NCBI RefSeq assembly: GCF_020520425.1
Contig: NC_079487.1
Location: 109,960,141-110,024,140 of the forward strand
Length of the DNA stretch: 64,000 bases
DNA from: Spinacia oleracea
Taxonomy: Eukaryota > Streptophyta > Magnoliopsida > Caryophyllales > Amaranthaceae
Direction of reading: 5' to 3'
Part shown: piece by piece, positions 1-11,375 of the stretch
Layout of the letters: each line of letters opens with the position of its first letter
How positions within the stretch are numbered: position 1 is the stretch's first letter
Notes under the pieces: generated by a model
The model's input: only the letters and a program-made list of their open reading frames with translations
What the model was told of the DNA's origin: nothing
The model's database searches: none
Translations under genes and position numbers: made by a program

Positions 1-70
1 TGGTAAGTGAGAAAAAATGATATAATATTAGTAAAAATTATGTCATTTATAGAAATAGGGGAAGTATTAA

Positions 71-329
71 GAGGTTGTTTTTTCGCATATCAGATATGTG
101 TGGCAACACACATATCAGCTAAAAGACAAATAGCTAAAAGACAAAATAGGAAGTACCATTTTGCAAAAAAATAGTACCATTTTGTAAAAAAAAGTATCAT
201 TCTGTAAAAAAAGTACCATTTTTGTTTTAAAAAGTACCATTTAATTTCTTTTTTGTCATTTTTCTTATTTTATCTTTAGCTATGATATGTATTTGCAAGC
301 ACATATCTGATATCCGAAAATACTTCCTC
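71..329. mobile_element. MULE-like MITE with 9-bp target duplication
   Basis: The element is 259 bp and is flanked by the direct 9-mer AAGTATTAA at 62-70 and 330-338. Its ends are inverted copies: the left end reads GAGGTTGTTTTTTCGCATAT and the complement of the right end reads GAGGAAGTATTTTCGGATAT. Similarity continues through ATCAGATATGTG, about 30 bp with four mismatches. The interior has several AGTACCATTTT-type repeats and no coding potential. A 9-bp duplication with long inverted repeats is the Mutator pattern; the superfamily is inference. Confidence 0.7.
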
Positions 330-338
330 AAGTATTAA

Positions 339-3300
339 AGGACAACTTTAAAAGAAAAGCAGGACAACGAATTAACACTTGCAATCACATAGACAAATTT
401 GTATTATCTCTCTCTCTTTCTTTTACCCAGTAGGCTATTACCTAAATTACTCTCGTGCCAAATATATATGTGCAACAATATGTCAATATTGTAACAAATA
501 AAGTGTATAACCTCAATGGCTGAGGGTCTGGATAAAGAGGTATGGAGTAAGTATTGCTTTCAAACAACAATTTGGAAACAAAACCATTATTGATTTTAAA
601 AAGCTAAAAATTAAAATTTATATAGGCAAAGCATAATATTGTATTTTGTCTCGTTGAAGAACCATACTTTTGGACAGCAAATAAAAAGGAAAGTCGGTGT
701 TATAAAATTTATAATATGTAGGTCTACCATTATTAATTGGTACAGCCATGCATATAAATTACCATCCACATAAAATTAGGATTTGTTAATTGAAAATTTT
801 GAAAAAACATGGTGACAGAATATTCTGACATAATCTTCATTTGGAAGTTCATTAAATTGGGTTGCCACAATTATGTACAACATCGATCATTTGAAAAGTG
901 GAAGTTACGCCAAAAATCTTTTATGATATCAACCAAAATTCTTTGGTTTGTTGTGTTGCTTTGTGAATTTCCATGATTTACTTTCCTTTTCTCATCTTGA
1001 GTCAAACTTCTCAATAGTGACTTCATGTCACTTACATCAACTTGTGTGTGCTTTGGTTTGTTTGGCCTCCCTTTTCTTCTTTATGTTTAATTGGGAGGCT
1101 ACCTTGCCTCCAAGGCAAGAGCCTTTCAGGTCATCGATCCCTACCACGGCCACCACCATTCCGATAAGGAATAATCTCATGATTTTAGTGACCGGAATTG
1201 AAGTAGGGCTTATGATATCTGTGACATAATGACATGTACAATGTAACTCAAGCAAACCCGACACATTGTAGGTTGGCAGCTTGACGTTGTCTATATTACA
1301 TTTTGATCACGAGGAGTGAGGACTTTGTAATGACGCAATTCCGTCTTTTCATTCAAATTCTGAAAAGGTAAAGAGTTGAGTGTAGTTGTACGTGACAGGA
1401 GAAAATAGAAAGAACGGGGACAAACCACGTAGGCCAATGGGAAAAGAGAAAGCAACATAGGAACTGTGGACCACATGAGAGAAAAAATAGTTCACATACA
1501 TATATATACTTACCATATACGTAATACTTACCGTATCAAATGAGACAGAGGGTAACTATAATTTGCTAACAAGATCCTCGTATGACTAAATTGACGGAAA
1601 AAATTCTCCCGCAACATACGTTAGGAATATATGAAGATCGAGCTAGAGTAACCTTTAGGATTTGAATAGAATAGAATTTCAATAAAGTCGTACGTACTTT
1701 TTCGCAAGTATGATAATAATTAATAATCGAACCCGGGCCGTAGTTGTTTATGTACAATAGTTATCTTAAGTATAGAAAGTTTCCTGAGCTGCCTACTTTA
1801 CTGATTCGATCTCTTTCTTTATACTTTAAGGCGGCCAAAGGGAAAACCTGATATTTTGAATCAAAACTTTTCTGTGCCAAAATTGGAACATATTCATAAC
1901 TCATCCTAGATTTCCTTTTTAGAGGGAATAATTACTACTGTGGGATCAATACGAATCTCCCGTTGCTACATCAAAAGTTGTAAAAGTCATGCATTTAATA
2001 GTTCTTACAATATCTTCGTATCTTCTAGTTTAAATAAGACCATAAACTGACAAGAACAAAACGGTAGTAAATATAAATGTCATGTTTGGTTACACGCTAT
2101 CCGCTGGATCGTATTATTTGGTTTGACTAGCTTAAAGCCCTTTCAAACATTTCTAACCAAACACCTAAAATAAACTTCTTAATAGTCATCAACAAGCTAA
2201 TTTTACCACAAAGCTCTTTCTACGGGGATCAAAATCATTATTTAATCTATGACAATATACTTTTTTGTGTGTGTGGAGAAAGCCACAAATGATAGTACGA
2301 CAAATGATGTAAACGAAGTTCTATCCCAGATCTTGAGTACAACCGCTCAATATTTTACCAAGTTAACTAGTTAGTATCTCGTTATTCAAAACACTACCAG
2401 CGAACATGGCCTACGTACCTCTTATCGCACTTTCTATATGCAATAATGCATCGCAATTAGTATTACAAAGTTATACATTTCTTGCAACTTGCAAGTAACA
2501 CATGGCTTGCGATAGTTCTTAGAAATAAAAACCATGAATCTTCAATCAACCACATGCTCCAACAACAAGCATATCAACAACAAAATCCTCTTCTCGATCA
2601 TTTTCTCAATACCCATAAAAACTTCTACTCTTTCATGCCAATGATGATATCATCTTGTCCACTTTTTTCTCATTATAGAATAAATATTTTTTGTTACATT
2701 TTGTGGGTCCCATTTACATATCTTCATGTACTATTATGTACGGTTTATGTTAATTTTACACTCACTACTAGTCCAAATGAATAGAAATACATTACATACA
2801 CACCAGTACACCACCGACATGTCGATCACTCGATCTTCAAAGGACTCTGCCATATTTGACTATTTGTGTAGGTGAAGATTTTTAAAGGACACTATCAAAT
2901 TTTGATAACAAAGTTTCAAATTTTGGTACTATGATTTGTCAGAAAAGATAATACTCCATTAGTCCATTGAGTGAAAACGTTGCTTGACTATAAAGTCAAG
3001 TGAAAACGTGACATCATTAACGTTTTCAAATTGAAAATTGTTGAGCTAATATTGAGGAGAAACTTTAATTTGGAAGTTCGAAAAGAAGGAGTCATATAGC
3101 TAGAGAAACAAGTGATAAAGGAATACATTCATTAATCTCATGAGTTATGTCTAACATTTACCTCATAAATTAGTCTATCCCGGGAAAATACAAACTCGAG
3201 GTGTTTATGTATTTTGAAACAATTTTCATTTATTTTGAAACTTATTTTTTGTGCTGCTTATTGCCAAGGAACATTGTCTTATGATATTTTCTTTGCACCT

Positions 3301-3655
3301 TGGATTCTAATTGCTTGAGTATTATTGTCTAAACAGTAAAACATTGAAGGAGATATTTTGCTTTGTATCTGATACAGACCGACTAACCATTCTTTTTAAG
3401 TGTGGTGTTGTGATGGGATTACCTTGATAATATTAGCTAAATTTTTTGATAAGGCTAAAAGGGGGAAAAGAAAGGCAAACATTGAAGACAAAATATTTTT
3501 GAGTTCATAGTCTCAAATATCTGCTTTTCTCAAGTATGTTGCGACTATGTATGTTCTTCTAATCTCTTGTAAATATTTTATTTTAGTTTTCTATGTATGT
3601 TGAATTTATTTCCGTGTTAAGTTTCCTTGGTTTGTGATCACTCAAAAGAGGAAAT
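339..3655. other. Intergenic, no supported gene
   Basis: AT-rich sequence with short open frames only, none showing a family motif, splice pattern or sensible codon use. A short inverted pair, TGTTTGGTTA near 2084 and TAACCAAACA near 2155, could mark a tiny foldback element but no target duplication was found. Nothing else is supportable. Confidence 0.5.
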
Positions 3656-4440
3656 TGTTGACCATAAGGATTTTGATGATGACAAGCGAACTTTACTAAT
3701 AAATGTTTAAATTTCTATGCAAAGAAAACCAAGAGTTCCAGAGTAGGAATAAAAGAAGGTCAAGGCATGCAGACTTGGAGAATCAGAGAAACTGATCAAG
3801 CAAGCATAATTGAGTTCCTAAGGGGAAACATGGCTCGAGAAGTTCCAGAGGCGGAACGGCCAACATGCGGAGCAGCATGGAACATGAAGACATGAAATAA
3901 GAGTTTATTCTCTAGGATTCATGTAAGTATGTAGTAGCTTGAAAGATTATGGAACAAGGTACTAAAAGGAACTGAATGTGATCTTAAAATAGTAAAATGA
4001 ATTTTCGTTAATAAGATTAATATTTTCTAAAGAAAGATTATATAAAATAGAAATAGAATTTTACCGTGAAGAAATAAAATGAAAATTTTATGTTTTGGAA
4101 AATACACCTTGGATCCTATTTTACAAAACGTTACAGTTTTTCCTAGGATTTTATTAAATCACGTTTTCCTGTTTCTACTCTTCAAAAGGAAATTAATTTG
4201 AGAAAATTCAGGCACGTCTAGCCTTGACCCCCACGTTCAACTCTCATTGATAAATTCATGGGAACATACCTGCAATCATGGAAACATGGCCGTTAGTTGA
4301 GGAGATTAAGGGGGGAAGAAGCTAGGGGTTCCAATTCAACATTATAAAAGAAGATATTATCCTTCATTTTAAACGGTTTGACTCAAGTAATCATTACATG
4401 AGGTCTGGTTTAGGTGGAAAATATCACGTATAAAAGGAAT
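3656..4440 (+). repeat. Possible Copia-type LTR fragment
   Basis: A purine-rich stretch (CAAAAGAGGAAA, ending at 3654) is followed by TGTTGACCATAAGGATTTTG. That resembles the polypurine tract plus LTR start of Copia elements, which commonly read GGGGGAGATTGTTG with a nearby GATGATGACAA, also seen here at about 3675. A TATA-like ATTATAAAAG lies at 4341. I could not find the right end, a matching second LTR or coding remnants, so the right boundary is approximate. Confidence 0.3.
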
Positions 4441-4631
4441 ACTTCCTCCATCCCAGTGCCTTGACAAAAAGAAATTAGTGAGAAGAGAGAAAATATAATA
4501 ATTGTGGGGTCATTCCTAATTTAGAAGTGTAACAACTCTACTATTTCAAACCTGTTGAGCTAAAGTACACAGCCTAAACAAGTGCTATAAGGCCCTGTTC
4601 TTTTTGGCTTAATTTCAGTTTCAGGACTTAT

Positions 4632-4770
4632 TTGGCAGTTCAGTTCAGTTTAGTTCAGTTCAGTTCAGTTCAGTTCAGAAGCATTCAATTCAGTTCAGTT
4701 CAGTTCAGTTTAGTTCAGTTCAGTTCAGTTCAGTTCAGGAGCATTAAGTTAAGTTCAGTTTAATTCAGTT
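4632..4770 (+). repeat. GTTCA pentanucleotide array, left arm
   Basis: More than 20 near-perfect GTTCA/GTTTA units, interrupted by GAAGCATTCA and GGAGCATTAA spacers. The right arm at 6003-6175 has the same units and the same GGAGCATTCA spacer in the same orientation. The arms are therefore direct pentamer arrays and not an exact palindrome. Confidence 0.8.
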
Positions 4771-5150
4771 TAATTTAACTTAATAATAATAATACTAATA
4801 ATATTATTATTTATATTATTGTATTACTTATTATTTATATTTATATTATTATATTATTATATTACTTATTATTTATATTTACATTTATATTATTATATTA
4901 CTTATTATTATTATTTATAACTAATTATTTATTAATAATTAATACGGAGTATAATTTATTTTTATTTTTATTAATTAGTTACGGATTATTAGTTATTAAT
5001 TATTTAGTTATTAGTTATTAACTATGAATTATTATTATTATTAATTTTTATCATTTATTGTAGTTATTTAGTAATCAATTACAGATTATTATTATTATTT
5101 ATTATATAGTTATTAATTAATAATTATTCTTTAGTTATTAGTTAACATTT

Positions 5151-5297
5151 TTAATTATTAATTATTAATTATTAATTATTAATTATTAATTATTAATTAT
5201 TAATTATTAATTATTAATTATTAATTATTAATTATTAATTATTAATTATTAATTATTAATTATTAATTATTAATTATTAATTATTAATTATTAATTA
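5151..5297. repeat. TTAATTA heptanucleotide microsatellite
   Basis: About 21 uninterrupted copies of the self-complementary-like heptamer TTAATTA. A Stowaway MITE has inserted at its right edge, using the TA of the last unit. Confidence 0.9.
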
Positions 5298-5568
5298 CTA
5301 TCTCCGTTCCTAAAAGTTCTTTACGCTTTCCGTTTTAGTCCGTTCCTGAAAGTTCTTTACACTCCTACTTTATTCCATTTTTACTCTTATTTGGCCCACC
5401 ATAACTTACCCACTCACAATACTTTAATATTAGTTTCCACCCACTCACATTGTTGGACAATTTATAGCCACTCATTTTTCATTTGTTACCCCACCATCAC
5501 ATGTTCACCAAAATTCCTTAATTACCGTGCAAATAGTAACCGTAAAGATCATTTAGGAACGGAGGTAG
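5298..5568. mobile_element. Stowaway MITE, 271 bp
   Basis: TA target duplications at 5296-5297 and 5569-5570. Terminal inverted repeats: CTATCTCCGTTCCTAAA on the left and CTACCTCCGTTCCTAAA as the complement of the right end, one mismatch in 17. The CTCCGTTCC core and TA target are diagnostic of Stowaway (Tc1/mariner) MITEs. It has no coding capacity. Confidence 0.9.
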
Positions 5569-5608
5569 TATTATTTATTATTTATTAATTATTATTTATT
5601 ATTTATTA

Positions 5609-5953
5609 CTCCATCCGTTCCTAAATAAGTGTCACATTTCCCTTTTTGGCGTTCCCTTATAAGTGTCACATTTCTATTTTTGAACATATACTTTTTCATA
5701 CACTTTTCACACTTTTCCATACACTTTTCTCACTTTTCTATAAATCATGATTACTTTTACTTATACATTCTAAACTTTTCTACTTTTCAATTCCCACATC
5801 CACTTTTATTTGTAATTTATTCAATTAAACAATTATCTACTTTATCCTTTCCCCAAAAAAAACATTCTCAATCATTAACTCTTACACACTTTACAATTTT
5901 ATTAATTACCGCGCCGGAGCCTAAATGTGACACTTATTTAGGAACGGAGGGAG
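5609..5953. mobile_element. Stowaway MITE, 345 bp
   Basis: TA target duplications at 5607-5608 and 5954-5955. The 31-bp terminal inverted repeats differ at one position (CTCCATCCG left, CTCCCTCCG right) and run on through TTCCTAAATAAGTGTCACAT. Part of the subterminal AAGTGTCACATTT motif is repeated internally near 5660. It differs in family from the Stowaway just upstream. Confidence 0.93.
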
Positions 5954-6613
5954 TATTTAATATTTAATATTTATTATTTATTATTTATTATTTATTTCGG
6001 TAATATATTAAGTTCAGTTAAGTTAAGTTTAGGAGCATTCAGTTCAGTTCAGTTCAGGAGCATTCAGTTTAGTCCAGTTCAGTTCAGTTCAGTTCAGTTC
6101 AGTTCAGTTCAGGAGCATTCAGTTCAGTCCAGTTCAGTTCAATTCAGTTTAATTCAGTTCAGTCCAGTTCATTTCAGCTCTAAAGAATAGGGCCCAAGTC
6201 AAATTTAAGTTCCCGAAGGTTGATATCTTATTTCTTCAATAGATTCATTGTGGTTTTTGGTTTAAAAAGATACACATACATCTAATCAATGGATAAATTA
6301 AACTTCGATGCAGGTTCTTCGAAACAGATTCTCAAATCTAACAACAATTGAAAAAAAAACTTATCGATTTATTAGTTGATAATTACATATAATATCATTC
6401 GAGAATAAAATACAACATGATAATTCTTTTTTCAGCATAATAAGATATGATGGAATCAACATAAAATAAGTTGATAAATTTCCAAAAATTGAGAATCTTT
6501 CGTACATACAAAAGTTATGATATAAACCAACACTAAGGTATTGTTCTATTTATCATTATATTATCTAATCTTATATTATCTTATTGGCGCTTATCGAAAA
6601 TCATAAGAATATA

Positions 6614-6872
6614 CTCGCTCTATTCTAAAATGTTTTTCCCATTTTCCTTTGACACACATGCCAATGCACATTATACATCGTTAATTTCTCTAGTTACGTG
6701 TTATTAAAAATTATAAAATTTTCATATTGTTAAAGTACTCATTGAGACAAATAAAACCAAATACTAAATGACTATGTTTCTCCTTATATATTGAACGTAA
6801 TTCATAAGATACCCTTCAATTGTGAATAATGTCAAGATTTTAAATGGGAAAAATATTTAGATTCGAAGGGAG
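6614..6872. mobile_element. Stowaway-like MITE, 259 bp
   Basis: TA duplications at 6612-6613 and 6873-6874. The left end CTCGCTCTATTCTAAAATG and the complement of the right end CTCCCTTCGAATCTAAATA share the Stowaway form, then both run into TTTTTCCCATTT. The repeats are more diverged than in the two upstream Stowaways, so this copy is probably older. Confidence 0.75.
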
Positions 6873-7439
6873 TATCATTTAAACTTATTGATCATTTTCT
6901 TATATGTTAAATTATCTTATGTTATGTGAACTTATTGACCTCTTTTATTTATATTATCCTATAAGACCTAACACAAGCGAAAATAAGGTGAATATACTGA
7001 CCTAAGACAAACATCCAAATCATTATCCTATCAAACCCTTGGCAAAATTTAGGCAAGCTAATTAGTTCTTCGAAATTTTCTCCCCATTTATTATTTACAT
7101 TACTGTTTTGATTCATTCGTACTCGAAAACATAGCTAGCTACTCCGTAACATATAGACAGACATAAAGCAATTGACACAAGCTGTTAATGTCTGTTTTTT
7201 CCTTTGAATTTCCCCCAAATATTTATTTAAATAAACTAAAGTGACACCCTATACTAGGAGAATCTATCCCAAATCTTACACAGTTGTAAACAATTCTCCC
7301 CCAAAACTGACATTGTAGCACATAGTGTTTTAAATTTGGTGCAAATTTTCACTTTACTTTTACTTCTTGAATACGGAGAAGTGTAATTTTCAATATACTC
7401 GTATAAAATCGATACTATAACTCAAGTGATTGTGATTCG

Positions 7440-7720
7440 TGGATGTCTATAAGCTTAACGGAAAATATATATTTTTAAAATATTAATATTTTATAAGTTT
7501 TATAATATGTAGTTAAAAATATTGGTGGTCAAATTTATACATTAACAAGTGTGTCCCGTCAAAATGATACGGATATCAAGGGACGGAGGAAACTTTTTAA
7601 CTAACAAAACAAGTTAAGCTTGGACAATAATAGAGTGAATTATGTGAATAGTGCAAAAAGTCAAAACGGTGCGAATATTAAGGGACAAAGGAAATATGAA
7701 TTATTGAAAAATTTTAAAAT
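7440..7720. repeat. Decayed Stowaway-end fragments
   Basis: Two similar right-end-like sequences occur in direct order, AAGGGACGGAGGAA near 7577 and AAGGGACAAAGGAA near 7679. Each is preceded by a variant of GTCAAAAYGRTRCGRATAT. They look like partial right ends of one Stowaway family with no intact left end. Confidence 0.35.
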
Positions 7721-8188
7721 CTGATCCATCTACATCATTGTCCTTTAAACTTTAAACATTAAGGTGTACTGTAAAAAATAATTTTGACAAACCCTATGTG
7801 ATTAGAGCATATAAAACCCTACCATTAATGTTTCAAAAATTACTAAATGATGTGCCAAATCACTCACGACGACCAACAACGATGTAGTCCTAGACAGATT
7901 TGTTTAAGCGTAAATATGTAATTTTGCAAATTTACCCCAAAAAAGTAAAAAGTCGTAGGGTACATCTTTTAACAAAACAAGAGATACATTACACATATTT
8001 AGAAAAATCATGTCTTTTAAAAGTCCTAAAGCTAGAGAGAGAAAGCCATGGACCATGGTGATTCTTGATTACTCCGTACAATACTTCTACAAGTATTAGC
8101 ATTAGCATTTTCCACCATCCCCACCTAAACAATATCCACACAACTCATCAACACACACTGTCCCCCTCTCTTTCTCTTTCCTCCCTGC

Positions 8189-8196
8189 TTATATAT
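8189..8196 (+). promoter_or_regulatory. TATA box of BAHD gene
   Basis: TTATATAT lies about 130 bp upstream of the chosen ATG at 8322, leaving a leader of roughly 100 nt. The in-frame ATG at 8196 overlaps this box and so would sit upstream of the transcription start, which argues for the 8322 start. Confidence 0.45.
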
Positions 8197-8321
8197 TGGA
8201 GTATTACTGTTGTCCCTTCAATTGCAAATGTGCAAACACTCTACAAACTATTTCATCTTTCCTACTCTCGATCTTTCCGTCTTATAATATTAATCGCAAC
8301 AATTTTTTAGATTTGGAAAAG

Positions 8322-9641
8322 ATGGCAAGTAATTTCGTTGAAGTGAAAGAAGCCATAGTTATCACCCCTTCAGAGCCCACCCCTAACTGTACTCTTTCAC
8401 TCTCCACACTTGATTCTCAGCTCTTCCTCCGCTTCACTATTGAATATCTGCTCGTCTACAACCCTTCCCCTGGGGTCGATCGCAGGCAATTCTCTGCTCG
8501 TGTGAAGTCTGCTTTGGGTAAGGCTTTGGTACAGTACTACCCTCTAGCGGGCCGGGTTCAAGAGAAGCGTGATGGGTCGGCTCTTCAGGTTGTGTGTCGG
8601 GCTCAAGGGGCTGTGTTTGTTGAAGCTGTTTCTGGGTATAGGGGGGCTGATTTTGAAAAGGCGCCTCGCTACGTGGAGGAGTGGCGGCAACTCTTGTGGG
8701 TCTACGTGGATGATGTATTAAAAGGGGCTCCACCTCTTGTCGTGCAACTTACGTGGCTTGCTGACGGGGCGGTGGCGATTGGGTTCGGGTTTAATCATTG
8801 TTTGTGTGACGGGATTGGGAGCGCTGATTTCATCAACTCGTTTGCCGAGTTAACTCGTGGGGTTTCGGTTCGTGGGCCGAAGCCTGTTTGGGATCGACAC
8901 TTGCTTGACTCGTTCCCGTCGGGTAAACCCAAAGGGAGTGTCCGTGTTAACTCAGTGAACCATCCCGAGTTTAGCAGAGTTCATGATTGTTGTGAGTTCT
9001 TAGCAAGATTCTCTAGTGAGACACTGGTCCCAACTTCAAGTGTCTTTGTCAAGTTTCACATCGATCAACTCAAACGACAAGCTAGTCGACTCACCGAGTC
9101 AACAAAATACACGTCATTCGAGGTTGTTTCGGCCCATATATGGAGATGTTGGGCCAAATCGTTACACATGCCCCCAAACCAAGTCCTAAGGCTTGTATTT
9201 AGTGTCAATTTCCGAAACCGATTAAAACCGGGTCTACCCACCGGGTTTTATGGAAACGGGTTTGTACTTGCGTGTGCACAAACTACAGTTAAGGACTTAA
9301 CCGAGAAGGGTTTGGGTTATGCTTCGGATTTAATAAAAAGAGCAAAGGAAAATGTGGATGGTAAGTATGTGAAAGAAGTGATCGAGTTAGTTAGTGGGAA
9401 TCGGACGAGTCCTGACCCAGTAGGGGTGTTAGTACTGTCTCAATGGTCAAGGCTTGGGCTAGAAAGGGTTGACTTTGGGCTAGGAAAACCAGCCCATGTA
9501 GGGCCCATTTGCAGTGATAAGTACTGTTTGTTATTGCCAGTTCAAAATCAGAGGGAGGCAGTGAGGGTGATGCTTGCTGTCCCGACGAGTGCCGTTGACA
9601 TGTACCAAAATTTATTAACAAAATGCTTATCTTCTCATTAA
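8322..9641 (+). CDS. BAHD acyl-CoA-dependent acyltransferase
   Basis: Single-exon gene, 439 aa, typical BAHD length (430-460). The family transfers an acyl group from a CoA thioester to an alcohol or amine acceptor, usually in the cytosol, in specialised metabolism. The catalytic HXXXD motif is present as H159-C-L-C-D163 followed by GIGSADF. The C-terminal structural motif DFGWG is present as DFGLG (384-388) with Trp replaced by Leu, then GKP. The N-terminal block YYPLAGRV (72-79) is also a family hallmark. The start was placed at 8322 because the protein aligns with BAHD N-termini from there and a TATA box lies at 8189; the frame is open back to 8196. The sequence recalls alcohol acyltransferases (benzyl alcohol or methanol acyltransferase-like clade), but the substrate cannot be deduced. 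No defects are seen. AATAAA-like signals are not obvious immediately downstream. Confidence 0.93.
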   Translation: MASNFVEVKEAIVITPSEPTPNCTLSLSTLDSQLFLRFTIEYLLVYNPSPGVDRRQFSARVKSALGKALVQYYPLAGRVQEKRDGSALQVVCRAQGAVFVEAVSGYRGADFEKAPRYVEEWRQLLWVYVDDVLKGAPPLVVQLTWLADGAVAIGFGFNHCLCDGIGSADFINSFAELTRGVSVRGPKPVWDRHLLDSFPSGKPKGSVRVNSVNHPEFSRVHDCCEFLARFSSETLVPTSSVFVKFHIDQLKRQASRLTESTKYTSFEVVSAHIWRCWAKSLHMPPNQVLRLVFSVNFRNRLKPGLPTGFYGNGFVLACAQTTVKDLTEKGLGYASDLIKRAKENVDGKYVKEVIELVSGNRTSPDPVGVLVLSQWSRLGLERVDFGLGKPAHVGPICSDKYCLLLPVQNQREAVRVMLAVPTSAVDMYQNLLTKCLSSH

Positions 9642-10201
9642 AAAAATTCGAGCGTAAACTTTGTTAATTAGAATTAGAGCTTACTTTATGGAGGATTAGA
9701 TTGCTAAATAATATCATGTTTTTTACTCGTATCAATTATGTGCCTTTGTATAGTTTATTTTTGACATTTTGTATGAGGTTTTTGTTTATGCCAAAATTCG
9801 TATGGAGACGACTTTCGGCTAGGATCGACACTAACTAAGCAAAGAATTAATAACACAAATAAAGGAGACACGACACCGAGAAGTGTTGACGCGGAAAACC
9901 CAGGAATAAGGTAAAAAACCGCGGATAGCTATGAGGCTATCAATCCACTAAGTATTCTATATGATTGTTTATGCTCTTCTTTTCTGAGAATTGATATTGA
10001 AAATCTAAAGTACAATGATGAACGCTAAAGACAGTTGATAGCTTAAGAGTTTAAGTGCTTGAGTGAATGTGTCTTCATCACGCCGTTCTTTATGCTTTTA
10101 TATGCCAAATGCTAACGGTTCTATTGGTTGGGAAGATCCCTGGAAGATAGGGATTCCTCCTTGGCCGTTGCTCACGTCTTCAACAAACTCCCTAATCTTC
10201 G
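9642..10201. other. Gene 3' flank and unclassified repeat
   Basis: About 150 bp of 3' flank of the acyltransferase gene is followed from about 9810 by repeat-like sequence (for example GACACGACACCGAGAAGTG near 9870). It recalls plant retroelement leader sequence but carries no recognisable protein, PBS or LTR boundary. Confidence 0.3.
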
Positions 10202-10469
10202 GTCAAAGCTTGGACCTCTTCCCATCTTATGACGGCGTGGCCCATGTTGGGCTTCTGGGCTTGGAACTTGACCTATCTCCTCTTGTCGCCAGAGCCTTGT
10301 CGCTGGTCTTACGTCGCCCAGGCTTTGTCGCCTGTCGCTTCACTCGACAGGCTCACTTGACACGACGCCACCTGCGACACGATGATACCTGGATGGCACG
10401 ACAATATCAGACGTCAAAGCAGTTATGTCGTTAGTCCAATAAAGTGGGATAACAGTTTTGTTTAGGATT
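10202..10469 (+). repeat. 268-bp direct repeat, copy 1
   Basis: Identical base for base, by eye, to 10538-10805 (offset 336). It is GC-richer than its surroundings and is open in one forward frame only incidentally. The two copies are separated by a 68-bp AT-rich spacer. The identity implies a recent duplication, insertion of a related element, or an assembly artefact. Confidence 0.9.
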
Positions 10470-10537
10470 TTAAGATTTTTATGATAAGGTGACCTAACGA
10501 ATTTAATTGATTTCCAATGTTGTTTATGATGTTCTAC

Positions 10538-10805
10538 GTCAAAGCTTGGACCTCTTCCCATCTTATGACGGCGTGGCCCATGTTGGGCTTCTGGGCTTGG
10601 AACTTGACCTATCTCCTCTTGTCGCCAGAGCCTTGTCGCTGGTCTTACGTCGCCCAGGCTTTGTCGCCTGTCGCTTCACTCGACAGGCTCACTTGACACG
10701 ACGCCACCTGCGACACGATGATACCTGGATGGCACGACAATATCAGACGTCAAAGCAGTTATGTCGTTAGTCCAATAAAGTGGGATAACAGTTTTGTTTA
10801 GGATT
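10538..10805 (+). repeat. 268-bp direct repeat, copy 2
   Basis: Second identical copy of the 10202-10469 block. The flanks differ immediately on both sides (TTCG against CTAC upstream, TTAAG against AAACA downstream), which fixes the repeat ends. No protein family is recognised in the open frame through it. Confidence 0.9.
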
Positions 10806-11233
10806 AAACATAACCCAAGCGAGATTCCATCATAAAACCAATTGATAATATGAGGAGTAGTCCCTCAGATTATAAATTAAAATCTATTTGTTTCATATGT
10901 CGATGTGAGACACAATACTCACACTTAACTAGTCTATAATAAATCCTCAAACACGAGGGAACAAAAACCGCTAACACACCCTAAGTGAAGAGTCATCCTA
11001 AGTTATAGATTAAAATCTCTTTACTTCATCTTAGGGACATGGGGCACGATACTCACATTTGCCTCACAAGCTTTGAAGTAATAATTCTCTAATTACCTTT
11101 GCCTCCCTTCCAAAGAACATATGTTGCTAGCCATCTTTGACCAGGTTGACCTGTGCATGATCGTAAAATGTTTCTTTGAACTTTTTTTTATTGGGTAGGT
11201 GTTCATTATAATTTATATCCTCTATTCTATAAC
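10806..11233. repeat. Degenerate short duplication, unclassified
   Basis: Two related blocks at about 10866-10926 and 10997-11062 share TTATARATTAAAATCT, TTTRYTTCAT and CAATACTCACA-like words in the same order. They look like an old tandem duplication of repeat-derived sequence. There is no gene. Confidence 0.35.
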
Positions 11234-11375
11234 CAATTGCTTGTTGGTTTAGTGGTGATTGGGCCTGAACTTGGTAGGAGAACTCGTGTTCGATCCCCTG
11301 CAACAACAATTGAGAGGGGAATGAAACCTAACCACCCAGAACTGCCCCGAATCTGGATTAGCCCTAAGAGCACAC
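11234..11375 (+). mobile_element. tRNA-derived SINE
   Basis: A pol III A box reads TTGGTTTAGTGG (11246) and a B box reads GTGTTCGATCCCC (11287), spaced as in a tRNA-derived SINE head. They are followed by a non-tRNA body with GAGAGGGGAATGAAACC. It is not a functional tRNA because no acceptor stem or anticodon arm forms. The right end and target duplications were not resolved. Confidence 0.6.

Larger units (their letters stand above)
4591..6194. mobile_element. Foldback or Tourist-like element with GTTCA-rich ends
   Basis: The left end reads GGCCCTGTTCTTTTTGGC; the complement of the right end reads GGCCCTATTCTTTAGAGC, so the termini are inverted copies for at least 13 bp. TAA precedes the left end and CAA follows the right end, an imperfect 3-bp duplication. 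The subterminal arms are arrays of the pentamer GTTCA (4632-4770 and 6003-6175). The core is TTA-rich and hosts two Stowaway insertions. A GGSCCTGTT terminus and 3-bp target suggest PIF/Harbinger (Tourist), which is inference. Confidence 0.55.

Noticed and set aside
948-1264. Overlapping frames on both strands near 1 kb
   Set aside because: Neither has a family motif, and the two are antisense to each other with no supporting promoter, intron or codon signal.
4620-6180. CRISPR-like array from the evenly repeated GTTCA units
   Set aside because: The units are 5 bp, contiguous and without unique spacers, in a plant transposon arm.
8196-8321. N-terminal 42-codon extension of the BAHD protein
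   Set aside because: It overlaps the TATA box, is Cys/Ser-rich without family similarity, and the BAHD N-terminus starts naturally at 8322.
10063-10770. Shared open frame in both copies of the 268-bp repeat
   Set aside because: The upstream parts differ and the frame has no recognisable domain; it is open because of the GC-richer repeat.
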